Under the pieces are notes generated by a model. That model searched no databases. It saw only the letters and a list, made by a program, of their open reading frames with translations, and was not told the DNA's origin. Made by a program: the position numbers and the translations under genes. Shown one piece after another: positions 14,001 to 26,400 of a stretch of DNA of 64,000 nucleotides; positions within the stretch are counted from its first letter, which is position 1; each line of letters begins with the position of its first letter. The DNA lies in contig JBAMJV010008312.1 of assembly GCA_037951105.1 (NCBI GenBank), positions 1 through 64,000 on the forward strand, read 5' to 3'. The DNA comes from Echinarachnius parma (lineage: Eukaryota; Echinodermata; Echinoidea; Clypeasteroida; Echinarachniidae).

Positions 14001-17000
14001 TGTAATATCACTTGTGTCTTTGATAACAGGTCATGCATGGCTGTGTATCGAGCATTGAAGACCACGGCTATACTGTGGATCTGGGGATCAAAGGCCTGAC
14101 TGCATTCCTGGGTAAAGAAAGCAGCAAGAAGAAAAAAGCTAGTCAACTCTGTGTAGCTCAGCGTCTATCCTGTGTGGTGAAGGAGGTCAAGGCCAAAGGT
14201 CGCTCTGTCATTCTGACACACAACCCCCTGATGGTGAAGAAGGCGAAGGCCACCACTACATCGCACACAACGTTCTCAACCATGATCCCGGGCACAAAAG
14301 TGGAGGCTATGGTTACCAAGGTATGTCATATGATAATGGTTGTGGGTTCAGAAATTTAATTACATTATACACTTCATAATCTTCTGCTGCACCTGTATGC
14401 AGATATTCATGATGCAATGGAAAACAGAAAAAACCACTGCTGAGAACTGCAAATGTTAGTCAAATAGAGCCAAGCTTTCAAACCTGGCAGGTTCTTTATC
14501 AAGACACATGACAATTAACTGTTACTTCTTGCGTTAGATGTCATTTGCCTTGATAAAGAACCTTGGGGATGCTTCTCAAAGATTTTGAGTCAAACTTAAG
14601 TTGGACCTAACAATTATGGAAAGCCATTTGTAGCCTTGGAGTAAAAGATATTCAAAAGCAAAAATACAAGTATTCATAGGCATACCCCCCCCCCCCCCCC
14701 TTACACGACTGTCAACTAAGGTGTACTATGTGTTGATTGATGCATAGTCTTTGGGTAGATGGCAGCTGAACATTTTTGAGGTTGATTATTTTATTGAAAT
14801 CTAAATTCTGTTTCTCCTTTATAATGATATTACTCAATGCTTTCCCTAGATATTTCCTAACTGTGTAGCTGTAGACGTCTTGGGCCTGTACCAGGGCTGT
14901 GTGGATGTACTACACCTTCAGAACATTGCAGATGATCTGACAGACCTCCATATTGGTCAAAAGGTAAGCCAAATTGACCTGATGGACATGGGCCAAATTG
15001 GACAGCTAGATTTTCAAACTTACAATGACAGAATGAGAAAATGTTCTTCCAAAATGTTTTTATGAATGTGAAAATGAGACTTGGTGTACTAGTACTAGCT
15101 AGTTTGGAAATCAAATTTAATTTGGGGGCTAGAATCACTTTTGTTTTGGGCCATCAGAAATTAAAAGGATATTGTTTTGCTGTCTGAACTGGGCCACAGA
15201 CAATGTAACAAGGGAAACAAATTAAACCAAATTTGGGGGCTACTTTTCAAGCTCACTTGCATGAAAATAGTACTCTAAAATTTGTTTTGCAATGAATTCT
15301 ATGGGGGCTCTTTTATGATTTTGGGGGCTGAGGCCCCATGGATATTTAGTTAGTGTGGAATGCTTATTTTAATGGTGATAAAAAGTATGATAACAACTGA
15401 CAAAAGATAAAGATTTACCGTAAAACTCTGTGTATAAGGCGCACTTTTTTCCGTCGGAAAAAATTTCAAAGTCGGGGTTCGCCTTATACACAGGTATAGG
15501 ATTTTGGATTTTTTTTTTAGGGACACCCTGTAGTCATGTTCAATGCATATTACACTGGTCCAGGTCATGACAAGAGCTTACTGTCAGTTGTAGCATTCAG
15601 CAACATATGATGACATAAACGGTACCCCGGGGTACCAGACGAAAAGCCGCCATTTTGTTTAATTATTTATTTAATTTTTAGGGCTGTACTGTGGGTATAG
15701 CGTGCATACAATCGCGCGCTGCACTGCATGCACAACGCAATAGTTGCGGTACGGTTGGACGCAAGATGGCGCTACACAACGGGGTACCGCGTGTCATCAT
15801 ATACCTATTTCTCCCACCAAAAATATTGGTTACAGATTTTAAAATTGCAAGTTTATTGTGCAAAGACTGCTGCTAATGAATATTCATACATTCGTGAGCA
15901 GCAGTACTCATATTGCAATTATCTAACCAGTGGTTATAAATTTTGCTCATAATTGAAAATATTTGTTAGTTTATTAAGAAAATTGCATTATATTTAATGA
16001 GTATAAGTGCTAATGAATATTCATGAATATGAATATGAATATTTATGAGCACCAGTGTTTTTGTACTAACCACTATTTTGTATGTGAAAAAATGTATATG
16101 ATGATGAAAGCTACAATTGTCATTAAGCCCTTGATATGTCCTAGACCAGCGATGTAAGTATTCCAACAGCACTACAGGGTGTCTAAAAAAAAATACAGGG
16201 TGTCCTAAAAAAAAAAAAAAAAAAAAAAAACATTTAAAAATTTTTTTTTTTTTTTAAATTTAATAGAAAGTTGGGGGTGCGCTTTATACACGGGTGCGCC
16301 TTATACACGGAGTTTTACGGTAAAGCTTATGTAGCAGCTTATGTAAATAGTTGTATATGACTGGGTGTGCTCACCAAACTGGGTTGCTGCTGCTATTAAA
16401 GGGTAAAAGGATTCACCTGCAAATTATTGTAGAAAATTGACCCTTGTTCATGTCTTTCATTGATTGCAATATTATTTAAATTAGAAAGGAAATGGATATT
16501 TGTTTACCTTTTTAAAAAGATCAAATCTGCAACCATAACAGTATATATTGTGCAGTTATATAATTCCCCTCCCCCTCCCCAACACACACACACACACACA
16601 CACACATACTTGTAGGCTCTGGCAAACAGGAATATGGTCATTATAACCTTCAAACAGTGCACCCCTGGTTTTGCCGGTGTGTATATACAATCAGAGCCCT
16701 GTGTAAGGTGTATCCTCGTTGGCTGGTATTTACACCCGGGCCTTTAAAAAGCTCACACACACCAAAGACCTAATTTACACTGAACTATGGACTGTGAAAA
16801 TAAATTGTCATAACAAGTTTTATAATTTCCATTTCATTCCTTTTTATTCTTCATTGTAGCTTGATTCTGTGATAGTGTACAACTGCCCCACCACAAAGAC
16901 CTTGGGTCTTAGTTTCAGCAAATCTCATCAGAAGTTAAACTATGACGCAGAAACTGACCTCATCGGTGACCTTTCAACTGGCGACATTGTCAAGCAAGCA

Positions 17001-20000
17001 ACTGTTGTCAAAGTACTGGGAAAGAATGGTGCTGTGCTGCAGCTTACTCCCAAGACAAGGGGCATCGTATATGTGAGTGAATCTTGTTAACGTGAAACTT
17101 TTGAGAATTCTGTAAGAACAAAGAACAAACAATTCATATTTTTCCTGGATTAACTTGGTTTTGGGGAGGAAATGTGTGAAACTGCGCCGTACTGGCAAGA
17201 AAAGGGCATGGTATATGTGGGTAAATCTAGTAAAAAGAATCCTAGATTTTCTTTTAACTAAACATTGAGGAGCATCCATAGGAAAATCAACTTTTAACTC
17301 AATGTTTGGGATGAGTTTATCTGTTGGATATGCTGTTGGATATTGTTTCATAAAATTGTCACATAAAATGTGATTTAATTGAATTAATATTCATTTTGTC
17401 TGTATTTGAATGAATTTAGCAATCTCACCTGAGTGACGACAAACAAAGGAAACCCAACTTGCTCAAACCGGGAGACAAAGTGACCTGTCGGATTCTTAAC
17501 TTCAACTTCTTTGATGGACTGGCCATCGTTTCTCTCAGGAAGTCTGTTCTTGAGAAGCCTTTCCTGGGGATAAAAGACATTCAGCCGGGCATGCTAGTCA
17601 AGGTAAAAACCAAGCAAATTATTTATTTTTCGTGTCATAAAATGTGAATGCAACTTTTCAAAAAAATTCTTTATAATATTTCAGTCAAATTTTGTCTGAC
17701 AAACTGACAGATGATATTAGTAGTATGTGTTGATTCAGTATGTTTTATTATTTTCTCAATTTATGGATAAAAGTTAGTCGTCTGAAAAATGATAGCCCAT
17801 TAAAATTTGGCTTCAAGTTACAAATGATTGTGAGCCCATTAAAATTGGGCTTCAAGTTACAAACGATTGTGAGCCCATTAAAATTGGGCTTCAAGTTACA
17901 AACGATTGTGAGCCCATTCAAATTTGGCTTCAAGTTACAAATGATTGTGAGAAGCCCGATGTACATGTATGTCATGTGTACTCTAATGTGCATCCATTGT
18001 ATTCTATAGGGAGTGGTGGAGAATGTAGGCCCCAAGGGAGTGGCTGTGAAGATCCAAGACCGGGTCCATGGGTTCGTTCCAAGGATTCACCTGGGGGACG
18101 TTCCCGTCCAGAAGCCACAGGACCGCTTCAACATCGGCTCAGAGATAGAACTCAGGGTAGGTCTCTTGCATACATGTATATATTGCACCATCTATCAAGA
18201 ATTTCTATTCCAAAGTGACACATAATAATGTTTTATATCCTCATTTGTGACACACATAAACGATGAAGCCAAGCTTAAAGGGATAGTTGAGTTTTGGTAA
18301 AGATAGTACAGTTGAAACTGAATTTTAGTAACCAAAACATGTACAATTACATTACAAACTAATAGTTCTAACTCCAACATGCTCGAAAGGAATGAAAAAT
18401 TACAAATGACTAAGTAAAAAGCTGGTTATCATTCAAAAAGAGCCATTCAAACTTTAGAGGGCGCTCTCTAAAAACTCATTGGTTTCAACCATTAACAATA
18501 AAATATTGTGCATGTGATGTTTTGTTGAAATAATGATTAGATAGAGAGATAATCAACAACTATTTAAAAACCTCTTTTGTACATTTTTGAAAAGAGGAAG
18601 CATTTAAAAAAAAATTAACGGCTGATTCAAAATTATCGAATAATTGTGGGGTCCCACAATTATTACAAATAGTTATGTTTATATGATATTTCAGCCATTT
18701 CTGAACCGATTTTGATCAAATAAAGTTTATTCTGTCATTAAAATTGTATGCTCTTTCAAATTTGACACTCCGTTTTTTTACCTAACAAAAAAGCCCTCTA
18801 TACCAAAACTCAACTATCCCTTTAAAGGGATCTAGTAACATTGTCCAAATCCTCAAAATCCATTTGGAATTCTAGCGATTCCCTCATACCTTGTTGTATT
18901 CGTATTAACAATAGAAGCATGGGACAGGTTTCGGTTTTTTGAATTTCCATTTTGTTAAAAAGATATTCACGATTGAGGTATTCAGATGTTAAACTATCCT
19001 CTGGATAGTCGGTAACCATGTACAAAGTGAGTGCAATGAGTTAGTGAATATCACTTTGCATTTTTGCTCATTACTCGGCCATATTTATAACGTCCATTTA
19101 ACTTCAAATGTTCACAAAACAATATACATTGTATCAACTATTCATCACTTTTTGCACATGTCAACAAAGTTACTAGATCCTAATAAGATGAATAAAGACC
19201 TTTGTATCCTCTTTTTAAGTCCTGCTAGTGGATTCAGCCAAGTGGCCTGTATTGTTTGCCAAAAATAAAAAGATCCATTTTGTTATCCTTTGCACAAATG
19301 TAGAACTAATAAAAACAATTATATAAATATACTTGAATTCATAGTTTAAATTGATTTACTGTTTATGGAGAATTAATGACTCAGGAATGTGATGCATTTC
19401 AACTTTGATTTTGCTACAGGTGCTGCTAGTTGACGCAGCCAAGCGGCGAGTGTTGCTCACCCATAAGAAGACCCTGGTCAAGTCTACCTTACCCCTCTTG
19501 ACATCCTACACCCAACCCCAGCAGGGCATGTGGCTTCATGGATGCATTGTGGCTGTCAAGGAGTTTGGCTGTATCATGTCCTTCTACAATGACATCAAAG
19601 GCAAGCTGCATTTCCCCCTTAAACCCTTCAGGGCCCCATTGCAGAAAGAGTAAAAAAATATGCACTTTTGAAACAATCGGATTTGTGCATTTAGTCACAT
19701 GATCTGACTTGCAATTAATTACAACTTTCCAAGATTGTAAATACAGTATACACTATCTGTTTTCATTATGTCCATTAATATACATTCAATGGTGAATAGA
19801 GCTACAAAAAAGCACACAGTCAATTTATGTTATTACCAAAACTGCTAATTAAATCCACAAGAATACTACATTTCTGCAAGACTTCACCACATAATGCATA
19901 ATGACAAATACGCTGTGGCAGCACTTTTAATATAACCAGATTAAAAAGATGAGTTGGCTTTAAAGCTTGATTCCAAATTGTTCTATCTATGAACAGCAAC

Positions 20001-20365
20001 AACATAAAATATGTTTGCAGGCCACTGTTATAGAATACATTTTTAATGATAAAATGTCTAATGAATGATATGTTTATTCTACAGTATATTTAATAACTTG
20101 TCCATTTAAAAATTCATTATTACGCAATCAAAGATCTTGAAAATTGTTCCTCTGATAAAACAGGAATCATTCCTAGAAGTGAACTTGGGACGGACCGATC
20201 TGTGTCGCCAACTGAGAACTTCTACATCGGGCAAGTCCTGAAGTGTCGTGTCTTCAGGACCCACGACCCTGATACCAAGAAACTGACCCTGTCTCTGCTG
20301 AGGGAAGGTCAACAACAGAAGGGTGCCAGCATTGAAGCAGGAAAGGTATTGCATTGTGATAACAG

Positions 20366-20427
<62 letters not shown>

Positions 20428-23400
20428 GTGATGGTGATGGTGATGGTGATGGTGATGGTGATGGTGATGGTGATGGTGATGGTGATGGTGATGGTGATGG
20501 TGATGGTGATGGTGATGGTGATGGTGATGGTGATGGTGATGGTGATGGTGATGGTGATGGTGATGGTGATGGTGATGATGATGATGATAATGAGATGTTG
20601 ATGATCGTGATGATGATGGTGATGACGACTATGACAACAAGGAGGGTGATTAGGAAAAGGTGATGATGATGGTGATGATGATGATGATGATGATGATAAT
20701 GAGATGTTGATGATCGTGATGATGATGGTGATGATGACTATGACAACAAGGAGGGTGATTATAAAAAAAAAAAATAGAAACATTGCAAAATGTTAATGAA
20801 GGCACAGACAAATTTTGCTCACCTCATTTTCTCCTCACCTTGGTTTACTATGGTTGACCATGGCTACACCACTAAGTGTTATTATCCTTCCTTGCATCAG
20901 ATCACCAAGGTTAAAGTGACACGAATCAGGGCAGATGGACTGGATGTAGTCTTGTTGCCTAGCAACCAGCCAGCATTCATTCCCAAGATGCATCTGTCCG
21001 ACTTCCCAGACAACTGTGGGAGTCTGCTAGCCAGCTATAGTGTTGGGGACATCATTGACCAGGCCATGACATGGAGTTACAACGTCAAGACCAAGACATA
21101 TGTATCCTTAACCCGTTGGCTGCCTATATAGACTGAAGTTGCACACTTGGATGTGCAAGTGTCTGTGCTGCTCAGGAAATAACGAGAATGAAGTCCTTTG
21201 TATTGTTCTTGAGTTCACACACTGATTATGATCATAATATACAAACATTTATATTGCACCATCAATCTAGAAATTCTATTCATAGGTGCGCAATTTTGAC
21301 TGTACAAAGAGCACAGATTATATCTATGGAGCATTCATTCACGGATGATATAACTTCACAGCAATAGGAATGAGATTTGGCGGACCATAAATTTGTTTGA
21401 TTCAAGAAAGGGAGCCATTTTCCTGACTCTAGAAATATGTGACATACTTTTATATGTGGTAATGCTTTTTCTTCATAAGACTTACATTGCATGCTTCAAA
21501 CTTCTTGTACATGCAGACTAAGCAAACAATATATTTTTAATTACTTGGGCAACCTTTTCAATCATATAAACTGTCAATTTGTCTCATTGATTCTTTTTGT
21601 GTTAAACATGATTCTTTAACAAGCAAATGTAATTTAGTTCATTCCTTGTCAATCAAAATTAATTTGTCCATTCCTTTGGCATAATTTATTTTGTTAATTT
21701 TAATTAATTAAAGTAAAATTGAATTGTTTACATTCCTTGACAAGCCAATGATCTGTCAGATTGTGTCATGCAAACCCCTTCTTGTGGCAGCAACTCGAAG
21801 CAACAGTGGGATTGTAAAGGAGTTTGATGAGCTACAGACCGACCTGCTGTTGTTGGGAGTCATGCGCCATGCTATGTCCTATGGAGTCTTTGTAGAGTTT
21901 CCCAACAACATTGTTGGGTTAGCACCAAAAGCTGTAAGTTCAGACACTTCTTTAGGGGTAGAGGAATTCTTCTTCCTTGGTAGCGACCACAATCAACTTG
22001 CTGATTATTCTGTCACTTTGTAGGAGGTTGAAGTTGCACATAGTGGCTCTGTATGTCTCATCCTCTCAATCAGTTGGCCAGACGACAATTAGCGTTGGCT
22101 TTAGCATAATACTTTTGGTTGTGTTTGGATGATTTAGCCCCCAAACCAGTAAGATCAGACTCAGGATTTAGCAAAGCTAAGCCAATACTTATTTTGGGCT
22201 TATCTTTACTGTAACAAAAGTGGAAGTGGTAAAAATGAAATGTTTAGATGCTTTCACGGCAGGAAAAGACAGAGAAGTCATGTTGTGGTTATTTTAAAGG
22301 TCTATCGTACGACACCAAACTTTTGGCCACAACATATCAATTTTTGTAAATTTTGCACAATTGTCCTATGATGTAAGACAAACATTTTGTGGATCAGTCG
22401 TGGCATAAAATAGGGCAGTCCAAATTTCAAGGCACGGCAGATTTTTCATTGCACGACACCCATTTCTTCGTACGACCGTTGTACATCGCAAAACAAGCCA
22501 CAAAATCCCCCAAATTGTTGTTGTGAACCCATTGTAGGTCCATTGTGACCAGGGCTTAATGCAGACTAGAAGCATGAATCATTGTGCTTGCATGTCAGCA
22601 ATATATTGTTGTCTCTCTCCAAATTGCATGAACTTTTTCTGGCATTGTCAAATGAATTTCTGACAGATACTTCCAAGCAGTACTAGGTCAGCCAAACTTT
22701 CCGGGAAAAGTTACATTAGTTGACATTGAGAATAAATGTTTATTTGCATCAATTGTCCAACATAAGCTCAACCTCTTGCTTACCGTGATAAGTTTGCTAG
22801 TTTTTAATCTGATGAGCAAGCTCATTTTCAGTCATTAAATTATTTCTAGTCAGTTTCCTCTAGGTTTGAATTTAGTTTTTAATCTGTTCATATGTTTGAA
22901 CTCTTCTGTATAGTGCAGCTTTGTTTATCTTATAGTGATTTACTTTTGTAAATTTTGTACTTAACATTAATGTTCCGATTCATTTGAATTTGAATGTAAC
23001 AATTGCTATATTGTATTATTTATACTATGTATGTTTTGATGTTCAATGTACACTGATCCTTTCAGCACTGCTGCTGATCAGTTTGAAATGTATACCAAAA
23101 TAAATAAATAAATAAATAAATAAATACTTCTGTATAAATTGCACTTGCATGATGTCGTTTATAAGGCATGGATATTTTGATGAGCTATATTATACAGGCT
23201 TTTAATTATCTCGCAATTTCTTGAAAAATGTCAGGCCATGTCGGATGATTTTCTGACGGACACTTCCAAGGCATACCAGGTCGGCCAGACATTGAGGGCA
23301 AAGGTGACGGAGGTTGACCTGGAGAAGAAACGCTTCCTGGTCAGTCTGAAGGCTTCTGACTGTTGCCATGGTGATGATAGCATGGGAGACAGTCTAGAGG

Positions 23401-26400
23401 CTCTTGAGGCATATTTCCAAGAAAGGGACAGGGCAGAGATTACTTTGAGGGAGAAGAGAGGTAAATACCAGTTTTTCTTGGTGTAAGTTGGCTAGTTGTT
23501 TGGGCACCTGTCTATTTATTAGGAGGTCATGGGTTTGATTCTCACCAGAGTCTGATAGAAAGAGGCATAATGTAACAATGTAAAAATTAAAGCTCTTACT
23601 TTCTAAAGACCACCATCCCATTTTCTATTGTTATCTGTCCATGTAGTCAAACAACATAACAAGTTACCTGTCGTCTACACAAAATCATAGATCAAGAAAG
23701 GGAGTAGTTATCTTTCAAAACATCATACAATACTTTTAAAGAATTTAAATGAAGGACTCATTATAATAAGGTACAGTTTTGCATCTATCTATACAAATTG
23801 TAGCTGTTAATTGCTGTTATTTTGCCTGAGATTGGCTATGAGTAAAGGCCTAGTCCCATACATGTTTTTTGTGTTGGTGATTACATCGCACATCGAAAGG
23901 GCTTAAATTGAATCATTTTATTTATAAACAATGATATATTACAAATTAAATGTTGGACTATATATATTACTTTGTGGAATTTGTATCACAGTGGTGATTT
24001 TAATTATGAAATTTTCATGAATTCACAAATTAATGACTGAATTTAAATTAAAAAAAAAAAATGAATTATAGGTAATCATTTTCTTTTGTTTTTCTTTGTT
24101 TTTTGGGGCCACCAAATTTTGGTTTCGGGCCACCAATATTGGAAAAATACTAATTCTACTTGTTTGATCGGGCCACCAGCAAAAAAAAGTTAATTTAGAG
24201 CTTTGTTTTCTGCCAAATTCACCTTTGGTTGTGGATAGCGTAAAATCATCCTTTTTTCCTTCACTGACCATACTTGGGAGTCTGGGACATTTTTCTTTCC
24301 TAATCTTCCGTTCTCCAAGAAACTATTTATTTTCATGTCAACCATTCCTCTGATTTTCTTTCAAGCCTACAGACTCATCAGAGTTTGCCAATTCTAGGAT
24401 TTTTTATGAGAATATGCTGTAAATTATACTTCTTCTTACTTCTGCCTGGTGAAAACAAAACACAAGCTCAGGGTCATATAGCTCAGATTCCAAAAAGAGC
24501 CCTCAAAAGTCATGAAATATTCCCAGTTAATCTTGAAGCATTCAAATCAAAACAAGTTTCAGACTTCAGAGTTATTTTTTGTTTGCAGTCAAACATGAAA
24601 AGGAGCCCAGGGTTTAAAATGTTCACCTTTGTCCCCCTCACACAGACTACAAGCATCTTGTATCACTCAGTGTGGGATCGGTTGTGCACGGAACAGTCAG
24701 AAGCACTCAAGGCAAGGGAGTTGTATGCTCACTTCCTCATGGCATAGATGCAATCATCAGTCAACAACACATAGGTAAGACTCACTGGAATGCAACCCTG
24801 GAAGTGGAGATTAAGCAGCACTCGGTAGAAGTTTTTACTTTGCAATAATGGGAAATACAGCAACAATATATCTGGTTTGCCAAATCCTAGGTATGAGTAT
24901 TGATTTTGAATGTTTGATTCATTGAGAGCAATAATCATTGATAAAGATACTTTTTAAGAAAAATGCTTGGACTAGATACTTTGTAGAATGTGTGTTATTC
25001 CAAAATCAAATAGTCGCTTTTATGATATTTCATTAACAAAAATTAGGGTTTATCCTACACATTCGTTCATTTTGTTTACAACTTTTTTACTAAATGTCTA
25101 TCTTTTTTTTCTCCCTTCTGTTCTTCGCAACACAGATGCATTTAAAAACTCTACTACAGGCCTGAAAGGCTTTCTTTTCTAGCAGTGTGCTGTCCATATA
25201 AAACTCTTTGAGGAGCAGGCTCTGTTGAATGTTTGTAACGGGTTAATTGAATGTACCATACAGGTGCTGTGGATCATCCTAACCCTAACTCTTTACAAGC
25301 TTTCATGTTCAGGTTTATTTGTTTGCATGTTGTATAATCCTCGTTGCTTTACTTTCCTTTTCTTTGCAGGTGGCAAAGCTAAAGAGGGAGACAGTATAGA
25401 AGCTCGTGTGCTACACATAGATCTATCAAATAGAGTCGTAACTCTATCTACCAAACCTAACCTCTTAGAAGGATGCAAGAAATCTTCAAAATTGAAAGCC
25501 AAGAAGGTACATTATGTGATGATGTTCATTTGTTACATTGGAGGGAGAGTTTTGTTGTAGTTCAGAGTTTTTAAATAAATGGGAAAAAAATATTTCTGGC
25601 CAGTTTCCTTTTTGTTTGAATTTGATTAATGAAAAGCTGCATCACTTCACGTGATCCATCGCACTTTCCTTACAAAAGTTGATTTAATTATCCTTGGGTT
25701 AGTGCCAGGTTTATATAGCTTTTGACTATTACGAGCAATTAAAAGGGTTTCAAGGGAACGTCCCCCATTTACCAGTCTAGCAGTCTCAGATTTGATTCCA
25801 GACAAACCCTTTTTTGTGCTCATTTTCATTCATTTAAAACAAATAAAATTTAGTTTTAGAGTTTTTGTTACATGTGCATGCAGATGATCTCAAGATCCGA
25901 GTTCAAACCCTGCCCACTCCGTTTGTCCTTCAGCAAGACAATTTATCCACATTTGCTGCTCTCGACCCAGGTGTATAAATGGGTACCCGGAAGGATGGAA
26001 CGTAGTTCCTTAGCATTGTGTGCACCTTCGAGGTTGCCTGGCTGGAATGCTCCCCAGGGAGTGGATTAAACGTGCACTTTGTGTGCTGGATTGATTGAAG
26101 TATGCATCCAATAACCGGGGTAATAATATAATTGTAAAGCGCTTAGATATGATTATCAATCATATTAGGCGCTATATAAATCAAAAATATTATTATTATT
26201 ATTATTCATGTTATTTCTATGTTTGTAAATATTGTTGCAAATGACACTGCAATTCAGCTTGTAGCTGCGAATGTGACATTTTGTTGAATACATACCATTA
26301 TTATTATTATCTATCAAAAAGATTTGAGTAAGATGAATATGCTAGATTTCACTAGGACATTTTGTTGAATAAATACCATTATTATTATTATTATTATTAT

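Noticed and set aside
22502-22740. Relic of exon 14 as an alternative exon
   Set aside because: The frame is broken and there is no matching donor, so it is treated as a relic.
24385-24747. 120-codon frame around exon 15
   Set aside because: Wrong frame for PDCD11; the S1-encoding frame is different and fits flanking exon phases.
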